Part shown: piece after piece, positions 12,547-25,650 of the stretch | Layout: the number at the start of each line of letters is the position of its first letter | Position numbering within the stretch: the stretch's first letter is position 1 | From: Sisyra terminalis | Taxonomy: Eukaryota; Arthropoda; Insecta; Neuroptera; Sisyridae | DNA length: 64,000 bases | Direction: 5' to 3' | NCBI GenBank assembly: GCA_958496175.1 | Contig: OY292274.1 | Coordinates: 43,906,630-43,970,629 of the forward strand | Position numbers and translations under genes: made by a program | Notes under the pieces: generated by a model | Database searches by the model: none | The model's input: only the letters and a program-made list of their open reading frames with translations | Told to the model about the DNA's origin: nothing

Positions 12547-13452
12547 ATTACGTAAGAATTATTTTGTCAAGTTAAATGTTTCTGAAGCTTTATCTTAGGG
12601 GTATTACCTCGACTCGGTTTATTTGTAACTGATCGAAAATACAGATTTCATTATAAATATGCCCTTAACCTCTATTTCGATCTATATCTCTGATTTCGAT
12701 TCCGAAAAACTCAATTTAAAATATCGGGTCTCGATAAATCTACCTTCATAACCTCTCCTTACCCTACATAATCTATATTAAATACAAAAAAATATCTTTT
12801 GAGTCAACTTATATTTTTCTTAAATGCGACCAAAAGCTTCAGCTAAACGGCAGCCGTAGTTCCATATTACTCACTAAAAGCAGAAGAACTTTTGTGCATT
12901 ATTTGAGGAGTTAAAATAATTGTATTTGTATTGTTATTGCTATCACTACTGTAATACCTTTTTTCTTTGTTGTTTTTTTGAATGAAAATTTAAAATAATT
13001 TTGGGGTCTGATAACCAGGTTGAAGCATTTAAAATTTTTATTTTAGATAATGGACCTTCCCCAGATTATTGCAATTCATTTAAGTTTTTGGTATATTATT
13101 GCCATATTTTATACTAGTAAAGACTAACAGTAGTTCCTTCAACGGAAGATAAAGATTTTTTCTCTATAATTTTTTTTATATATCATGCAGTTTTATGTTT
13201 CTCTTATTTTAAATAATTCGAAACGAGAAAGATAAGTAACTAGAATTTAACTAAGAAATATCTTTGTACATAACTTTTTCATTCGTTGTACGTATATTAA
13301 AGTTAAGAATATGTATCAGTAAGAGTTTCTTTAGTTCTATTTTCAAACAATAACTTTAATATAACAATAACAAACAATAACTTTGCGTATTTTACTGTAT
13401 TTTTTTTAAAAATTACTAAGGTTTTCCTTTTTCTTTTTGAAATCTTAGAGTC
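12547..13452. other. Non-genic stretch
   Basis: No supported gene or repeat was found. A slightly G+C-raised part at about 12600-12770 contains several TCGAT/TCGA motifs. Confidence 0.45.
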
Positions 13453-13636
13453 GGTATTTTCATTCATGGATAGAGAGACCATATCCTTGAGATAGCTATT
13501 AAATAGATAAAAATGTATCACTTAGATAAATCCTACAGATAACATTATTCTTAGGTGCAAATGCGCATGTTTTCTGTATCCTCCGGATACGACTTTATCT
13601 TTAAGATAAATGTCATTATCTAAATCTGAAAATACC
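13453..13636. mobile_element. MITE, GGTATTTTC family, copy A
   Basis: Starts GGTATTTTCATTCATGGATA and ends with the inverse (TATCTAAATCTGAAAATACC), giving a 184-bp terminal-inverted-repeat unit. A second copy at 52849-53035 shares its interior in the same order: CCATATCCTT(G/A)AGATA, TTAGATAAATCCTACA, CATTATTCTTAGGTG, CTCCGGATA and AAGATAA. It is non-coding. The target-site duplication is unclear, so the superfamily cannot be assigned. Confidence 0.75.
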
Positions 13637-15778
13637 GTGGCCCTTATCTATTAATATGATGTTCCTTCATATGACTTCATGGCTACATAACTAGTTTATG
13701 AATGAAATATTATTGATGTTTGACATAAAATTATACAATAGAATAATTTATATTTTAAGTTTGAATTGAAATGAATTCTAATATTTTAATTAATCAATTA
13801 TAAATCTTAGCTTTTTGAACAAATCATTGTTTAGTTTTTGAAAATTTCCCTATAATGTAAACCAATAAACAAAAATTTTTTTTTCTAGTAAAATCACTTT
13901 TGATTTCATTTCCTAGAGGGTTGAATGAGAAACTAATGCTTAAAACTAAAATTTTATAATCTGAATTGGAAGGAAAAATCTTTGAAATTTTAAAGTATGT
14001 ATATAGCGATAGTTAGAATGGTACTTATTTTTTAATAGAACAGAGTAGGAAAATTTAAAGTACCAAGTGTAATTTAATAAAATTATCATTAAACACATGG
14101 AAATTAAAAATAAAAACACTCATTTTTTTCCGAAATATCTAGCGAAACCTTAAATGAGGAGGCATAGGAGAAATATCGACTATATTTAAGAAAGGTGACA
14201 CATCAATTTTTGAACGCGACGACCTTAAGACAAGTATTCATGAAAACAGGAACATTTCAAGAAAAATAAGAGGTAAACGTCACTTGACGCATTTTTTTTT
14301 CGTATAGATAAACAACGCCGAGAAAATATAAATGTGAAAATCGTGCCAAGACGAAAATAGGATGATTTACCATTATTATTGTTATATTCTTGTGTTTTCA
14401 AGTGACGGCAAAAGAAATGTTAAGGCCATCGTACGCGTATACGTACTAAAATTGTACACACATAGTTACATCTACTCTATTCCAAAACGTGCATAAAATA
14501 TACATTCGAATTGGCGTAAATTTTCTTATCATACTCGTATTTACAAACACCAACTCGAAATTGGTCGTTAAACCTTTTCTCAATTTCTGATTACTTTGTT
14601 AACATTCATCTAACAACGTATTGGCTACTTCTATATTGGAAACGTGTATCAACGGAGGTCCATTTACACAATTTTCCTTTCACTAATATTTTATTATGAT
14701 TATCGTTATTAAAAGTCTTTGCACATATGATTATACGAATAAGTTACGTTTTCTTTTGCTTCTAACCTTGACCTTTCGACTTGTTAGATTGCATAATTTT
14801 ATTCCTAAAAAGAAACAAGAATAATAAAGACTCATCAGGCATAGATAAATCTTTTATTATTATGCTAATCGTACGTTATATAAAAAAATATTTTACATTT
14901 AAATCGATTTCCCCTGAACTGACGGCATTGGTTCGTCAATATGTGAAAATCCAAGAAAGCTTTCAAATACAATTGTGAATATATTCGTATATGGATACTC
15001 TATTCTTCGGTGCATATCTAGTAAAACTACTTCTACTTTTTTTTTCGCTTCAGTTGTAAACCTGATTTTTCCACTTTTTCATTCATAATATTATTGGTAT
15101 CTACGATATTTATTGCCCGTAAGTGTGTTTGTTTCTACTGACAGAAATGATATGCTTGAAAACATTTCAAGGAAATGCTACAAAAGTTAAACTAATCTTT
15201 TTATCGGTGACAAAGTAATTTATATCTATTTACCAATAAAAAGCAAGTTGCAAATACGATTTGACCAAGTGGTTGTTATTTTCATATTATTTTTATGTAT
15301 ATTTTTTTGCTTAAAAAATAAATGAGGTAAACCAATGCTCGAACAAACTTTTATGACAAATTTAAATTTATTTCGTATGTTAATTGAGACATTAAGAAGT
15401 AGAGATCTAAAGACAAAATAACTATTAAGAAATTAATTGGAAAGAACGATCATTTTAATTACAGATTTACAATTGTATATATTTCATTTAATCAGAATTT
15501 TTATCATACTTGTAGGTAAGGTTTTTAATATATTATATTCATAATAGTAAAAATGTCTAGATATTTGGAGAAAAATAATCCGACGCTAATCTAAACGACG
15601 CAATAGGTAACTTATTTTACATAATTGCATATAAATAAGAATATAAACTGAAATTTGATTTATTGGTTTTAAAAACAATGCTTTGTACAGTTTAGTTGTT
15701 GTAAGTACTTTTTTGTTCAACAGTTTTATTAGCATACATGAAATATGCAATTTTTTTGTCGTTTTTTTTTTCTGTTAA
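13637..15778. other. Non-genic stretch
   Basis: No supported gene was found. A near-palindrome GTACGCGTATACGTAC lies near 14433. Composition is a little less A+T-rich at about 14330-14660. The 65-codon frame at 14781-14978 is not recognisable. Confidence 0.45.
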
Positions 15779-16110
15779 TGTTTCCTCGAAACATACTCGG
15801 ACCATACCTTTAACTAATATACATCCGATGTACTATTATCAAAGGAAACATTCATAGTCTACTCTGATGATACGATATTTGCTATTGATAAAATACTAAA
15901 CGAGGAATTACGGAAACGTTCAACTCACATAAAGCTTTTGGAAAAATGATTGTATAGATGAAAAATGGAAGCCAAAAATCAGAAATCTGTTCAAATAGTA
16001 TTCACTACCACGAAAAAAAATATCAACTAATTATAAGCAAAGCCCCAGTACTAATTAACAATGATGTGAGATACTTAGAATACCACTAGATAGACGACTA
16101 ACCAGAGTCC
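15779..16110 (+). pseudogene. Jockey-like LINE reverse transcriptase relic
   Basis: Fragments in several frames spell RT core motifs in the right order. FPRNILGPYL stands where GVPQGSxLGPxLF is expected. FIVYSDDTIFAIDK carries the catalytic DD of the F/YADD box. A later KSVQIVFTT segment corresponds to the N..KS..i.F stretch, and LDRRLT to the (Y)LG..lDrrL motif. Frameshifts and stops between them show it is dead. Only RT palm and thumb pieces remain, with no endonuclease. A hAT-like repeat follows from 16143. Confidence 0.68.
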
Positions 16111-16142
16111 TCATATTGCTACTAAACGGAAACCAAAGGTGT

Positions 16143-16596
16143 CAGAAAAAGAATCTTAGTTCCTTTATTGTTTGGCAAAAGGTAATTAGTACCTTAGATA
16201 CGTTTTAATAGGAATTATACCTTATAACTTAAAAAAGTATCTTAGTTATTGGAAAGTAATTTTAATACCCAGACGCCAAGAGGTTAGATACAGAGTGTTG
16301 TATTGCGTTGTTCAAAAAGATTCAATTTATACCTATTAAATTAATATTTTATCGTTTTTAAAAGTTTTGTGTTTGCAGGGGATTAGGCATACATAATTTC
16401 CTTTTTCCTAAGAAATATATTATCTGATTATCTCACTACGTTACAAAATTTAATACATACATAATATAAAAAGTAATTAAAAAAGTATCTTGAATAATCT
16501 AAGGTATAGCTTAAAGTAAGTATTTAAGTTCCTATTTTTTTAAATTAACTTAACTAGTATCTAAATACTTTCCTAAATGATCTTGAACAGCTCTGA
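16143..16596. mobile_element. hAT-like repeat rich in AGTATCTTAGTTACTT motifs
   Basis: It begins CAGAAAAAGAATCTTAGTTCC and ends near TTGAACAGCTCTG, and is filled with variants of GTATCTTAGTTA / AGTACCTTAGATAC. The copies at 22922-23486 and 37595-37686 share this texture, and the 22922 copy ends CGTACAGCCCT. The end pattern CAG..CTGT and subterminal repeats suggest hAT, but no TSD was confirmed and the interior is non-coding. Confidence 0.45.
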
Positions 16597-19500
16597 TTAT
16601 ACTATAGCTGGACTTACCATGATAACTGAAGTCTCAATAAATTTCATTGACCATAGTAATTTCTACTATAGTGTACGACTATGATCCACCAAAACTATAA
16701 GGATTTGTGCATAGATTTTCTCTCTATGTAAAGTTTTTACAGTATTCAAAGAGTTCTACCCCCATTTTAGTGCAATCAAACTGTATTTAAAAATAACCAA
16801 ATAGATTCCAAACCATGGAATATATAAAAATCATTTTTTCGTCCAAGTCCTTGTATATCGTTAAATATAGGTTTCAAAACTTTAATGTCAATGTCTCTTT
16901 ATATACCTACTTTTAACGTTATAACTATATTTTCTTTATTACTGCATAAACCTTTTTTTGTTGACACAATAGAACATTTGTTGAAATTTGCTAAATTACG
17001 TCTTGTTTTAATTTAATCTATAATTTCAATGGATTGATATCTACAACACTGGAAACATTTTAAATATTGAATTAAATGTTGAGTTAAATGGATTCGTCGA
17101 TTGTTCGTCTTTAATTCAAAATCGCCTCCATTCTTTGGAATCACTTGGCTACAGACTAATAAATAGCCATATAGTATGTTGATATTAAGTAATAATTTGA
17201 TTACTAATTTCCACTAAATATCTATATATTCTTTGGTCAAATTTACTAAATAGAGAAGTGTTCTTTTCAAAAATTTATCCAAAAATAGTTTAAAGTTAAG
17301 GGGTATAAGTTGCAGTGCATTGAACAGTTTTTGCATTGTATTGTATTGCATTGTATTTGCATTGTACTCCTTATCCTGATTAAACCAACTATTTTGTAAT
17401 TTAAATTCATTTTTTTTTGCAATCAGGATATATTAAATTCTCAAAAAAAGATTAAATTAATTTGAAAAACTTATATTTTTTATAATTTTGAACTAAACAT
17501 ATGAATATGTGAAATAAAAACACGATTCAATTGTACATATAGCATATGTGACTTCGTAATATGTACTTGTATTATGTGCAGTTTACGTATTTAACGTGCA
17601 GCGAATGGTAAAGATACTTGGAAATTTTTGTAATAAATTGATTAATAAAATTAAAAACTATTTATCACAAATAAAAATAAAATTTAACAGGTTTTTAGGT
17701 CTGTTTTTTGTAGTTGTATTCTTAAGATAATATGATGCCAAGAATATTTTTGTTTAGGATTTTTTATCGTTGATTATTTGTTGATTATTCTGAAAAATGT
17801 TGAAAACTTGTGGCATTAGTATTAAAATTGATAATAATTTTTCAAAGAGAATCTATTTTCAAATGTCAGAGATAAAAAAATTTTGGATTTTCACTTGAAA
17901 AATTTAAATAAAATATATCATCTTGATGTTTGAAGCATTTACTTTGCCTTTATGGTTTGATGATGAACCATGGATGAAGTCAAACATAAAAACGTGATAT
18001 TTATTATTATAAAGACATGTACGTATATTCAAATGAAATTTATAGTCGACGAAAACAAGGCGTTGGTAGCAGTGGAGGTCGCATTTGAGTCGAATTTACG
18101 TTCTTCGAGGGGGCCTTTTCGAACTCACAAAAAAAAGTAACAAAGAATAATTTTTCCCTTCATATTTCCCCGACAAAAAATAGACTACATTTTAAACATG
18201 TAAATATTTCCATAGAATTGATATACGCCAAGAAAAAACAATCAATCAGAAAACTATCGTAAAGTGATCATTTAATTTCGCCCCTTCTCCCCAATTATTT
18301 TTTTTTTCTAGATGACAAGATATAATATTTCTTGGTGTCCATAACAAATCGTTAACGTTCTCGTATTTCGTATAACAAGTTTAAAGATTCTGTGCTCTGT
18401 CTCTATCATATAAGTTTACACCAAGGTGAATAACCCTCAATTTTTCCTTTGATATTGCTCGATTTTTTTTTCAAACAATTTTAATATTTAAAGGTAAATT
18501 ATGTGTACAGTTATTGCACGTATGAAGTGGTAATTATAAATCGATTATAAACCAGATTTTATTATTATCATTCACTAGAAAAAAATATATGCAGAGGAAA
18601 TTTTTAATTTAGAAAATATCCTTGACGTGTCATTTAAATAGCAATCATATGTTTGTAAATGGTTAATTAAATTAATTTAAATTAAATTATAAAATCACGA
18701 TCTTTGTAAAAAATTTATTTCAAAAATAGAACTTAAAGATCTATGAAGAAGATAAATAGATTACACTGACACAAATTGGCTTGTTAAACTCCCACTCACT
18801 TTTCTTTTGAATTTTTATATATTTTAGTCTTCAGATGAAATCAGGTGTAGAAAAATAGAAAAAAAAGATATGAAAAAAGGACAAAGTGTTGAAGTTTCAT
18901 TATAGAATTGGACAATGGTATCTACAATTCAAAATTTTAGATATTTATTTCTTATAAACATTTGTAGGAATGGTAAACGAAAACAGGTGTATTACATCAC
19001 AGATTTTATTGAAGGTATTTATTTCGTAAAATGCAGACTCTATTATCAGGAACGGTTAAGCCGATGTCTGTGGGGCGAAAGTTGGGCGAGTAGGGCAAAA
19101 GTTGGTTTTGATATGTACCAAAATGACGCCGCCACCCATATATTTGTATTTATAGGAAAAAGGCTTAAAGCTCGATCAATCCTCTGCTAAGCAGGCATTA
19201 AAAACATTTTAAATGGTTTCAAAATACCTCGAAATGCCTTTTTTTCTTAGGGTGCCTTTTCCTATACCCTAAGTTTTATGAAATAGGTTTTAAGCCAAAA
19301 AATAAATAACGTAATGATTATTATTTAAGAATTATTTGAAGTTAACTTATTAGAAGCTAAAAAATATTGTTAAAAGAAGATGCCTTATCAAAATTTTAAA
19401 AAAAAACTATAATTCATTCAATTTTATATAATCAAAACTCGCATATGTATGGTTCCTATCGCGTAGTTAAACTTCCTTCCGGGACTCCTTACGTTAAAGT

Positions 19501-19741
19501 CCTTTAAATAAAAGCAGACCTAAGAACTTACTCTACTCTTTTAATTTCTCCTAAAGTTTTTCAGATAGAAGCTTTTCTATGTCCTTTTTTAGACGGGGTC
19601 TATCTTTTTTCATTTGTATTTCAATTGTATTAATTAATTTGCTTTTACAGTATCCTCTATAAACCTCTATAAACCTTTTCTCTAAGAATATAAGAATAAG
19701 GGGAGCTTAGGATTGTTGACTATGGTGGTAGGAAGACTAAA
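16597..19741. other. Non-genic stretch
   Basis: No gene could be supported. At 17310-17380 there is low-complexity TTGCATTGTAT-type repetition. At 18030-18130 a G+C-raised patch (GGCGTTGGTAGCAGTGGAGG, TTCGAGGGGGCC) could be regulatory. At 19040-19190 another patch contains GTGGGGCGAAAGTTGGGCG and falls inside an unrecognised 91-codon frame (18915-19190). Confidence 0.45.
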
Positions 19742-20178
19742 GGTACATTTTCATGCTGACTGAAGTCACTGGTCACAGGAGACAAATATGGTTACGTGAC
19801 TAAAATGTATTGTATGCGTCATCAGAAAAAAGTAGCAATAAAGCTAAATTTTATTTAGCTTTTTCGCTGGATTCTACCGATTCTACCGATTCTACTAGAT
19901 ATATCATATTTACTAAACATGATTTTCTCTATTAATACATTTCCAAAAAGAGTGCATTTATTACTCATAATCTGAATGCTTACAAACAAGTATTAATACT
20001 TATTACTCGCAATTATATACACATACCTCTACAATTTATAAAGCGGTTATATCGATACATTGACATTCGATAGAGAGTCTCATTTTTCGCTCAAATTTTG
20101 GCGCATATGTTACATTTTAATCAAGTGATCATATTTGTCGCTAAAAACCAGCGACTAGCGACAGCATGAAAATGCACC
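19742..20178. mobile_element. MITE with about 90-bp terminal inverted repeats
   Basis: The left end GGTACATTTTCATGCTG and right end CAGCATGAAAATGCACC are inverted. The match continues inward for about 90 bases with scattered differences, covering AGT(C)..CTGGT, GACAAATATG(G/A)T, TGACTAAAATGTA and TATGCG. The 437-bp unit is non-coding; its middle holds a direct triplet of GATTCTACC. A precise TSD was not evident. Confidence 0.68.
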
Positions 20179-21059
20179 CAACTCTTAATAACTAATCAGA
20201 GATATGAGCCCATCGAAGTCTAATCAAGATCAATAGTTCATCTTGACCCCCCCCATAATTATAAATGTATATAACGACATTATTATCACTTATGGTAAAA
20301 AAGCTGTGCTTACATTTCGATAAATAACGCATGTAAGTAAAATTTGTCAATATTGAGTGTTTTGTCGCAATACCTCCGACTTCAGTAAAATTTTCCAGAA
20401 ATATGATTAATTGGTAAGTTCGATGCAATGACTTTGTATGTCATAGCATTACTTTGGATTTAGTGCTTTTGTTGGCTTTTTTTATGGTCAGAAATAACGT
20501 GAGAAAGGAAAAATATCATCTGGGGTGGGCTTAATAATATATTTTGGGGCTAGTAGACTAATTACCTAGTTTTAAAATATGCTAAATGTTTTGTTAAATT
20601 AGGACACCCATAGTAATAGTAAACGTATTATTTTCCTACTAAAAGATCATAATCCCGCATATATCGAGATACAATTGAGTATACAAGTACCAAAAAGATT
20701 GAAAATATCTTTATTGTAAATAAGTAATAAAATTGTACTTTTCAATTACTTAAATGTAATTGTTTCAAAATTTAACACTTATGTATTAATATTTTGGCCA
20801 ATCTGTCCGTACTACATAGTCAACCTACCCCGAATGTGTGGTTGTTTGATGTATTTTTCATATTCTGTGAATGCATGTGTTAGTATTAGTTTTACCATTT
20901 GAAAATTTGGTTTAAATATAAACTTTTACAAAAGCTTGATTAATTTTCTTTACGTAATTTTCCTCACATAATTATAAACATCAAAAAAAATATCCAAGTT
21001 TAAATTGAAGTTTGGTAAACCAACCTCGGCCTGCTCTCTTTTCATTTGATTGCCAAATC
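20179..21059. other. Non-genic stretch
   Basis: No gene was found. The stretch has a run of eight C at about 20248 and otherwise plain A+T-rich sequence. The 78-codon minus frame at 20192-20428 is unrecognised. Confidence 0.45.
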
Positions 21060-21210
21060 AATGACCATTCTAACTTCGTTAAATTTTCTCAATCCTCAAC
21101 GTTTATAATTCAAGGTTTCCCTTTAATTTTCTTCATTCTTTTCCTGCACCACATTTCAAAGCCCTCTAAATATTTTATTACTTCTTTTTTGAAAGCCCAT
21201 TTATCCAATT
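21060..21210 (-). pseudogene. RTE-like LINE C-terminal fragment
   Basis: On the minus strand from about 21203 the reading LEGFEMWCRKRMKKIKG matches the conserved (E)a.EMW..RRMlkI.W stretch that follows the RT domain in many insect LINE polyproteins. After a stop, IINVED stands where (v)tNeeVL is expected. The plus-strand 121-codon frame here (21012-21377) is a shadow. Only about 150 bp is recognisable. Confidence 0.55.
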
Positions 21211-22921
21211 TATACAGTGCCTATATCCTACACAAAGCGTGTACTGCTTCCAAAATTTTCTTGTTTTCCAATATAATGTTAAAAATACTTTTCCGAATGG
21301 ATGAATTATACCTTATTTTAATAAATTTTCAAACTAGGTATAAGAAAATTAAAACATTTATTTACAGTAAAATATAAATTTTACCAAATAGCCTGTACAG
21401 TGTATGGATTTTTTTTTGTTTAACTTTTGATTTTTAGTATAGGAAATCTTTTGCGATTCACAAAAACTTGAAATAATGGAAATTGAAACAATAGTAATAA
21501 CGATGAGGTTAAATTCAAAATAAAATTGTTCCACCGAAATTTCCATCGTTCAGCTTTGGAAAATTACATATATTTTGTTTTTGATTCCCTAATATCATTG
21601 GTAGATACATACCTACGATTCCAATAATTTCGTATGGAAAAAACGAAGATATTTCAAGGTTTTTTCGCAGTTTTATTCGTTTTGTTTTTATTGTGAACAA
21701 TGAAAATTTTTGTTTATTCATGATTTCAATGTCATTGATGTTTTTTTCTCTTTTTTTGTTTTAAGTTGCATAAATTTAAAATAGAATTTTAAATGTGTAA
21801 ACTCAATTCAAAAGTCGCCTCTCGTATTTTTAAACCAAAAATATCAGCTTTGGCACGCGTTCTACACAATAAAAAGAATGATATTCAGTGAGAATTCCTC
21901 ACACAAATAACAAGGGCTTCGCGGATCTGATTAACATTTATTCGAATTATTTTTGAAAAGCTTTTCTTCCTGCTGCAATGCTACTGAACTCTGTTGTTTA
22001 CAAAACACATCGCATCTTTGCGTTTTCATTCGGATTTTTATATTTTTGAAGCAGTTAATTCATTGAAAAAATTTTCCACTTTCTTTTTATCCATAACTTA
22101 AAACAAAATGTGTCACTAGAGTATAATCTTATTAAAAATATTCCCACATCAAATTCCACTTTCTGAAAAATTTTTGGAAGAAACAAGTGACGAATGTAAA
22201 TAAAATATAAAAAAACATTTGTGCCAACTTATCATAAATTCAAGCAAGGCTCTTCAAAATATGTTACTTCTAAGCAGAATTTAAAATTTACTTTCTTAAG
22301 CTTGAAGTATTAAAATTCTACTTAATGACATTCACACCCATTGATACAATTCAGTCGCTCATAACTCTGAGACTTATAATGCGCTTACAATGGTTGACCC
22401 TACAACACAAAGCGTTTCTATAATGATATTGAAAATTCAAGGTTTAAGCTCATTCGAAGGAATTTTACAAATTAAAGTTATAATTTACAAATTACGAAAC
22501 TTATTATGAAATTGGTGCAACATAAATTAGTATGGTTCAAATGTTGTTTGAATATTTTATTTGATTTGTTAAAATTTTGATTGGAATTGTAAGAAGCTTT
22601 ACAAATTACTGTTATAAGAAAATATATGAATTAAACAAATTTAAACAAATATTAGAAGCATTGGGAGCTAAGCTATATACTATTTTATAAATAATAAAAA
22701 AAAAACAATTGTTATGATTATATTTTGTGACTACTTACCTACTTACATTGAAATATGTTGATTTTTGTTGAATTTAATATTTGAGAACTTTAAAGTATCT
22801 TCTCTTTGGATCAAAAACAGAAAAATGTATCATACAATGATTTTTCCTGTATATAGTATATAAAAATGAGCTTTAAATACTATTTTTTGTAGTATTTTAA
22901 TAACTAATAACGAAAACTTAG
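21211..22921. other. Non-genic stretch
   Basis: No gene or bounded element was found. Frames at 21358-21546 and 21515-21721 are lysine/isoleucine-rich noise. A slightly G+C-raised patch lies at 21840-22040. Confidence 0.45.
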
Positions 22922-23486
22922 GTAGCAGAGTAATGGTACTTTGGGAATGTATCTAGATACTAGATAAGTTACTTTTTAAAAAGTATCTGATGTTACTTCG
23001 GATATTTAGTTAATCTTAAAAATAAGGATCATAAATACTTAACTGAAAATATTTAAAAATATACTTTTTAGTTACTTTGCATATTATGTGTGTACTACGT
23101 TTATAACATATTAGGTAAGTTGTAAGGTAATGAGGAAATGTTTTTCTTATCCAATATTTAGAAAAAAGGAAAATATGTGTTTAATCCTCGGTAAACACGG
23201 CATATGTTAAAAACGCTAGAAGATTAATAAAAAATAAGAGTATAAGTTGAATCTTATAGAACAACATAAAACTCGATATCTAATTTCTCGGTACCTTAGT
23301 TACTTATCGGTATTTAAGATACTTTTCAAGTTACAAAACTACTTTTTAAAAAGTATGCAAGGTACTACTTTATTTTTGGTAAAAAAAGGGAAGTAAGGAA
23401 CTAAGATACAGTATTTAAAATACTTCAAAGTAACTTAGATACTTGGAAGTAACTAAGCGACTATTTTCGTACAGCCCTATTAGGAA
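22922..23486. mobile_element. hAT-like repeat with AGTATCTTAGTTACTT arrays
   Basis: The start ggtactttgggaatgtatct matches 37605-37630 (gatactttgggaaagtattt), and similarity continues through the TAGATA, AGTTA and GTTACTT(C/T)GGATAT segments. The right end reads AAGCGACTATTTTCGTACAG followed by CCCT. Both halves hold imperfect arrays of AGTATCTTAGTTACTT and its inverse, a subterminal pattern common in hAT elements. It is non-coding. Confidence 0.5.
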
Positions 23487-24089
23487 CTACATCAGCCGTA
23501 ATCGTAAGGATTACTTTTTCTTTACTTAGATTGATAAAACCTAATAGCGACCGAATACGATATCATTGTAACAATGATTTTGTGTTATAATAGAATGTTA
23601 AGCTCAAATTAAAAAATATTTCAAATTATGTCTCTTATTATTAAAATTAAATTTTTCAAAATGTCAATTATTTCCTTACTTCTTAATGGTTTCGATAACT
23701 TTAAATTATCTAGAGGGCACTGAATTAAGAAATCAAGAAAATTGAAAACGATTGATTTTGATGCTTATATAACTTAATAATATTAGCTCAAGTTATTGTC
23801 ATTAGTCGGCGTTGATAGAATACTAAATTGCCAATGGTTACGCTTATATTTGTAAATGCTACAATATGATTAGCAAAAAATTTGCAGACATTTATCGATT
23901 TCGCAAAAACTACTCACAAATTATAGTAGTGAGACATAGGTCATTGTAAATATAAAGAAATGTATATGTAATCAAATTGTCTAATTGTTCTTATTTTTTT
24001 AAATTAATGAAAATGAAATCAGTGAATATTCTCAGAGTCTAACATATATATTCATTTGTTAACAATTATTATTATTCATTTTTTAAAAT
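23487..24089. other. Non-genic stretch
   Basis: Nothing supported was found in this A+T-rich run. Confidence 0.45.
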
Positions 24090-24660
24090 AAAAACATCGA
24101 TGGAAAAATTATGAGGTCGTAGCAGGCAAATTATAGGCACGCGCTTCCATTTATCATATTGATATATGAAAGGCATACATCAAATGACATATTTTCAAAA
24201 TTAATAAAAATAATTACACATCATATTTGGTATTGCATATAAATTAAATAACAATAAGAACATATGCCCTTAAATTGATATCATTAAACGGTGACGTGTG
24301 GCCCTTATATTAACACCTGATGAAATTTTAATTTAAATAATAATCATAAGAGCTCATATACATTTATAAAGGAAACAACCTGCGTGCACTATCATATTGC
24401 GGGGGTTTCTCGAAATTGATCGAATTTTGATTGCACTCAAAACAAAGAAGCAGGGTATAAATGGATAGGTATATTTATTCATTATTAATAACAGCAATAA
24501 GGGATGATAAGGGCCATGCATTAGGCCAAATGGTCATTTTTGTTGCACCGCGAGTCGATTTTGATAAATTCACGACATTTTAGTCGCGGCACGTCCGCCT
24601 GTTATCGTTTATTCACTAGAATTATAATATTATTTAATTGATAATTTCAGTGGAGAATAT
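24090..24660. promoter_or_regulatory. Candidate conserved non-coding / enhancer block
   Basis: This block has balanced composition, few homopolymers and no repeat or coding signal. It contains clustered homeodomain-type cores (ATTAATAA, TTAATT), CACCGCGAGTCGATTTTGAT, AGTCGCGGCACGTCCGCC and a GGCCATGCATTAGGCC near-palindrome. Such texture in an insect gene desert is typical of developmental enhancers. This is inferred from composition only. Confidence 0.3.
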
Positions 24661-25009
24661 ACCAGGCCATATGGTTAATAATAATTATAATATCTAAAAA
24701 TGAACAATACACTAAAATGCGATATGACAAGTGGATAGGTGAGAATTGTTTTTTGAAGGGAAACTTCTTATCGTATCACGGCAGCCTGTAATAATGTAAT
24801 CAAAATTTGTAAAGAGTTCTTTCTTTGACTTGAAAGTGGAAGCGTTTGAATGAATGGTGAGATATAATTATAACAGAGAAACTTATGTATTCAAAATTAA
24901 AATGTTTTTATTGCTGAAGAAATCTTACTTATTAACCAGCTAAAAATTAAATAATTTACTGCATTAAATGTAAAATAATATTTTAGAGAAACCTATTGCT
25001 TATATTTAA

Positions 25010-25650
25010 TTGAGCTTACAAATTTCTGATTAGTTAATTTACCAATTGGTAGTAAATTTGTCCACTGTTATCATGCATGATCTCTAGCTAACTAGCATAT
25101 TGTGAACTATTGGCAAAATAAGTTAAAAGCTCCTTTGCTGGCTTATCGCTAGCTAGTGAGATAGTTAGCTAGTAAACTAGTCGCTAATGGTGGCTAAGTG
25201 GTTTCTACTTTCAATATCACAAAACTTCAACGACGTTATCTCTACGAAATTGGCTTTTTACTCTAAGTTAAAATCCATAATTTCCGGAAAATGAAAAGAA
25301 AAGGTTTATTCGTTAGCTAGTTGATTAATTTGCATCTTAAAAATTTTGAGTCATCATCACCGTCCAACTATCTGCCTAGCTAAATTCTTACTCACCAATC
25401 AAGAGCTTTTAAACTCGCTTTATACAATCGGCGCATAAGGATCGCTTCTCAGAATTTGTAGAACATAGAACATGTACTTTTTGGCGTTATATATTCTGCA
25501 TCATTTCGTACCTTCAATTTAAAGCCAAATTAATAAGTAACAATAATTCTAGTGAAAAATTAAGTTTTATGTAAATGACTCACTTACAATAAACGAGCTT
25601 ACAAGTCGCTAGTTGGCGAGTTAATATGCTAGTGAATAGCGTAAATCGTC
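25010..25650. repeat. Repeat region with iterated GCTAGT motifs
   Basis: GAGCTTACAA occurs at both ends (about 25013 and 25597). GCTAGT/AGCTAG units recur at 25085-25190, 25315 and 25605-25635. The sub-block 25305-25430 matches 5870-5990. It is probably an old non-autonomous element, with no clean terminal repeats or TSD. Confidence 0.4.

Noticed and set aside
21012..21377. 121-codon plus-strand frame
   Set aside because: The opposite strand carries a LINE C-terminal segment (FEMWCRKRMKKI), so this frame is a shadow.
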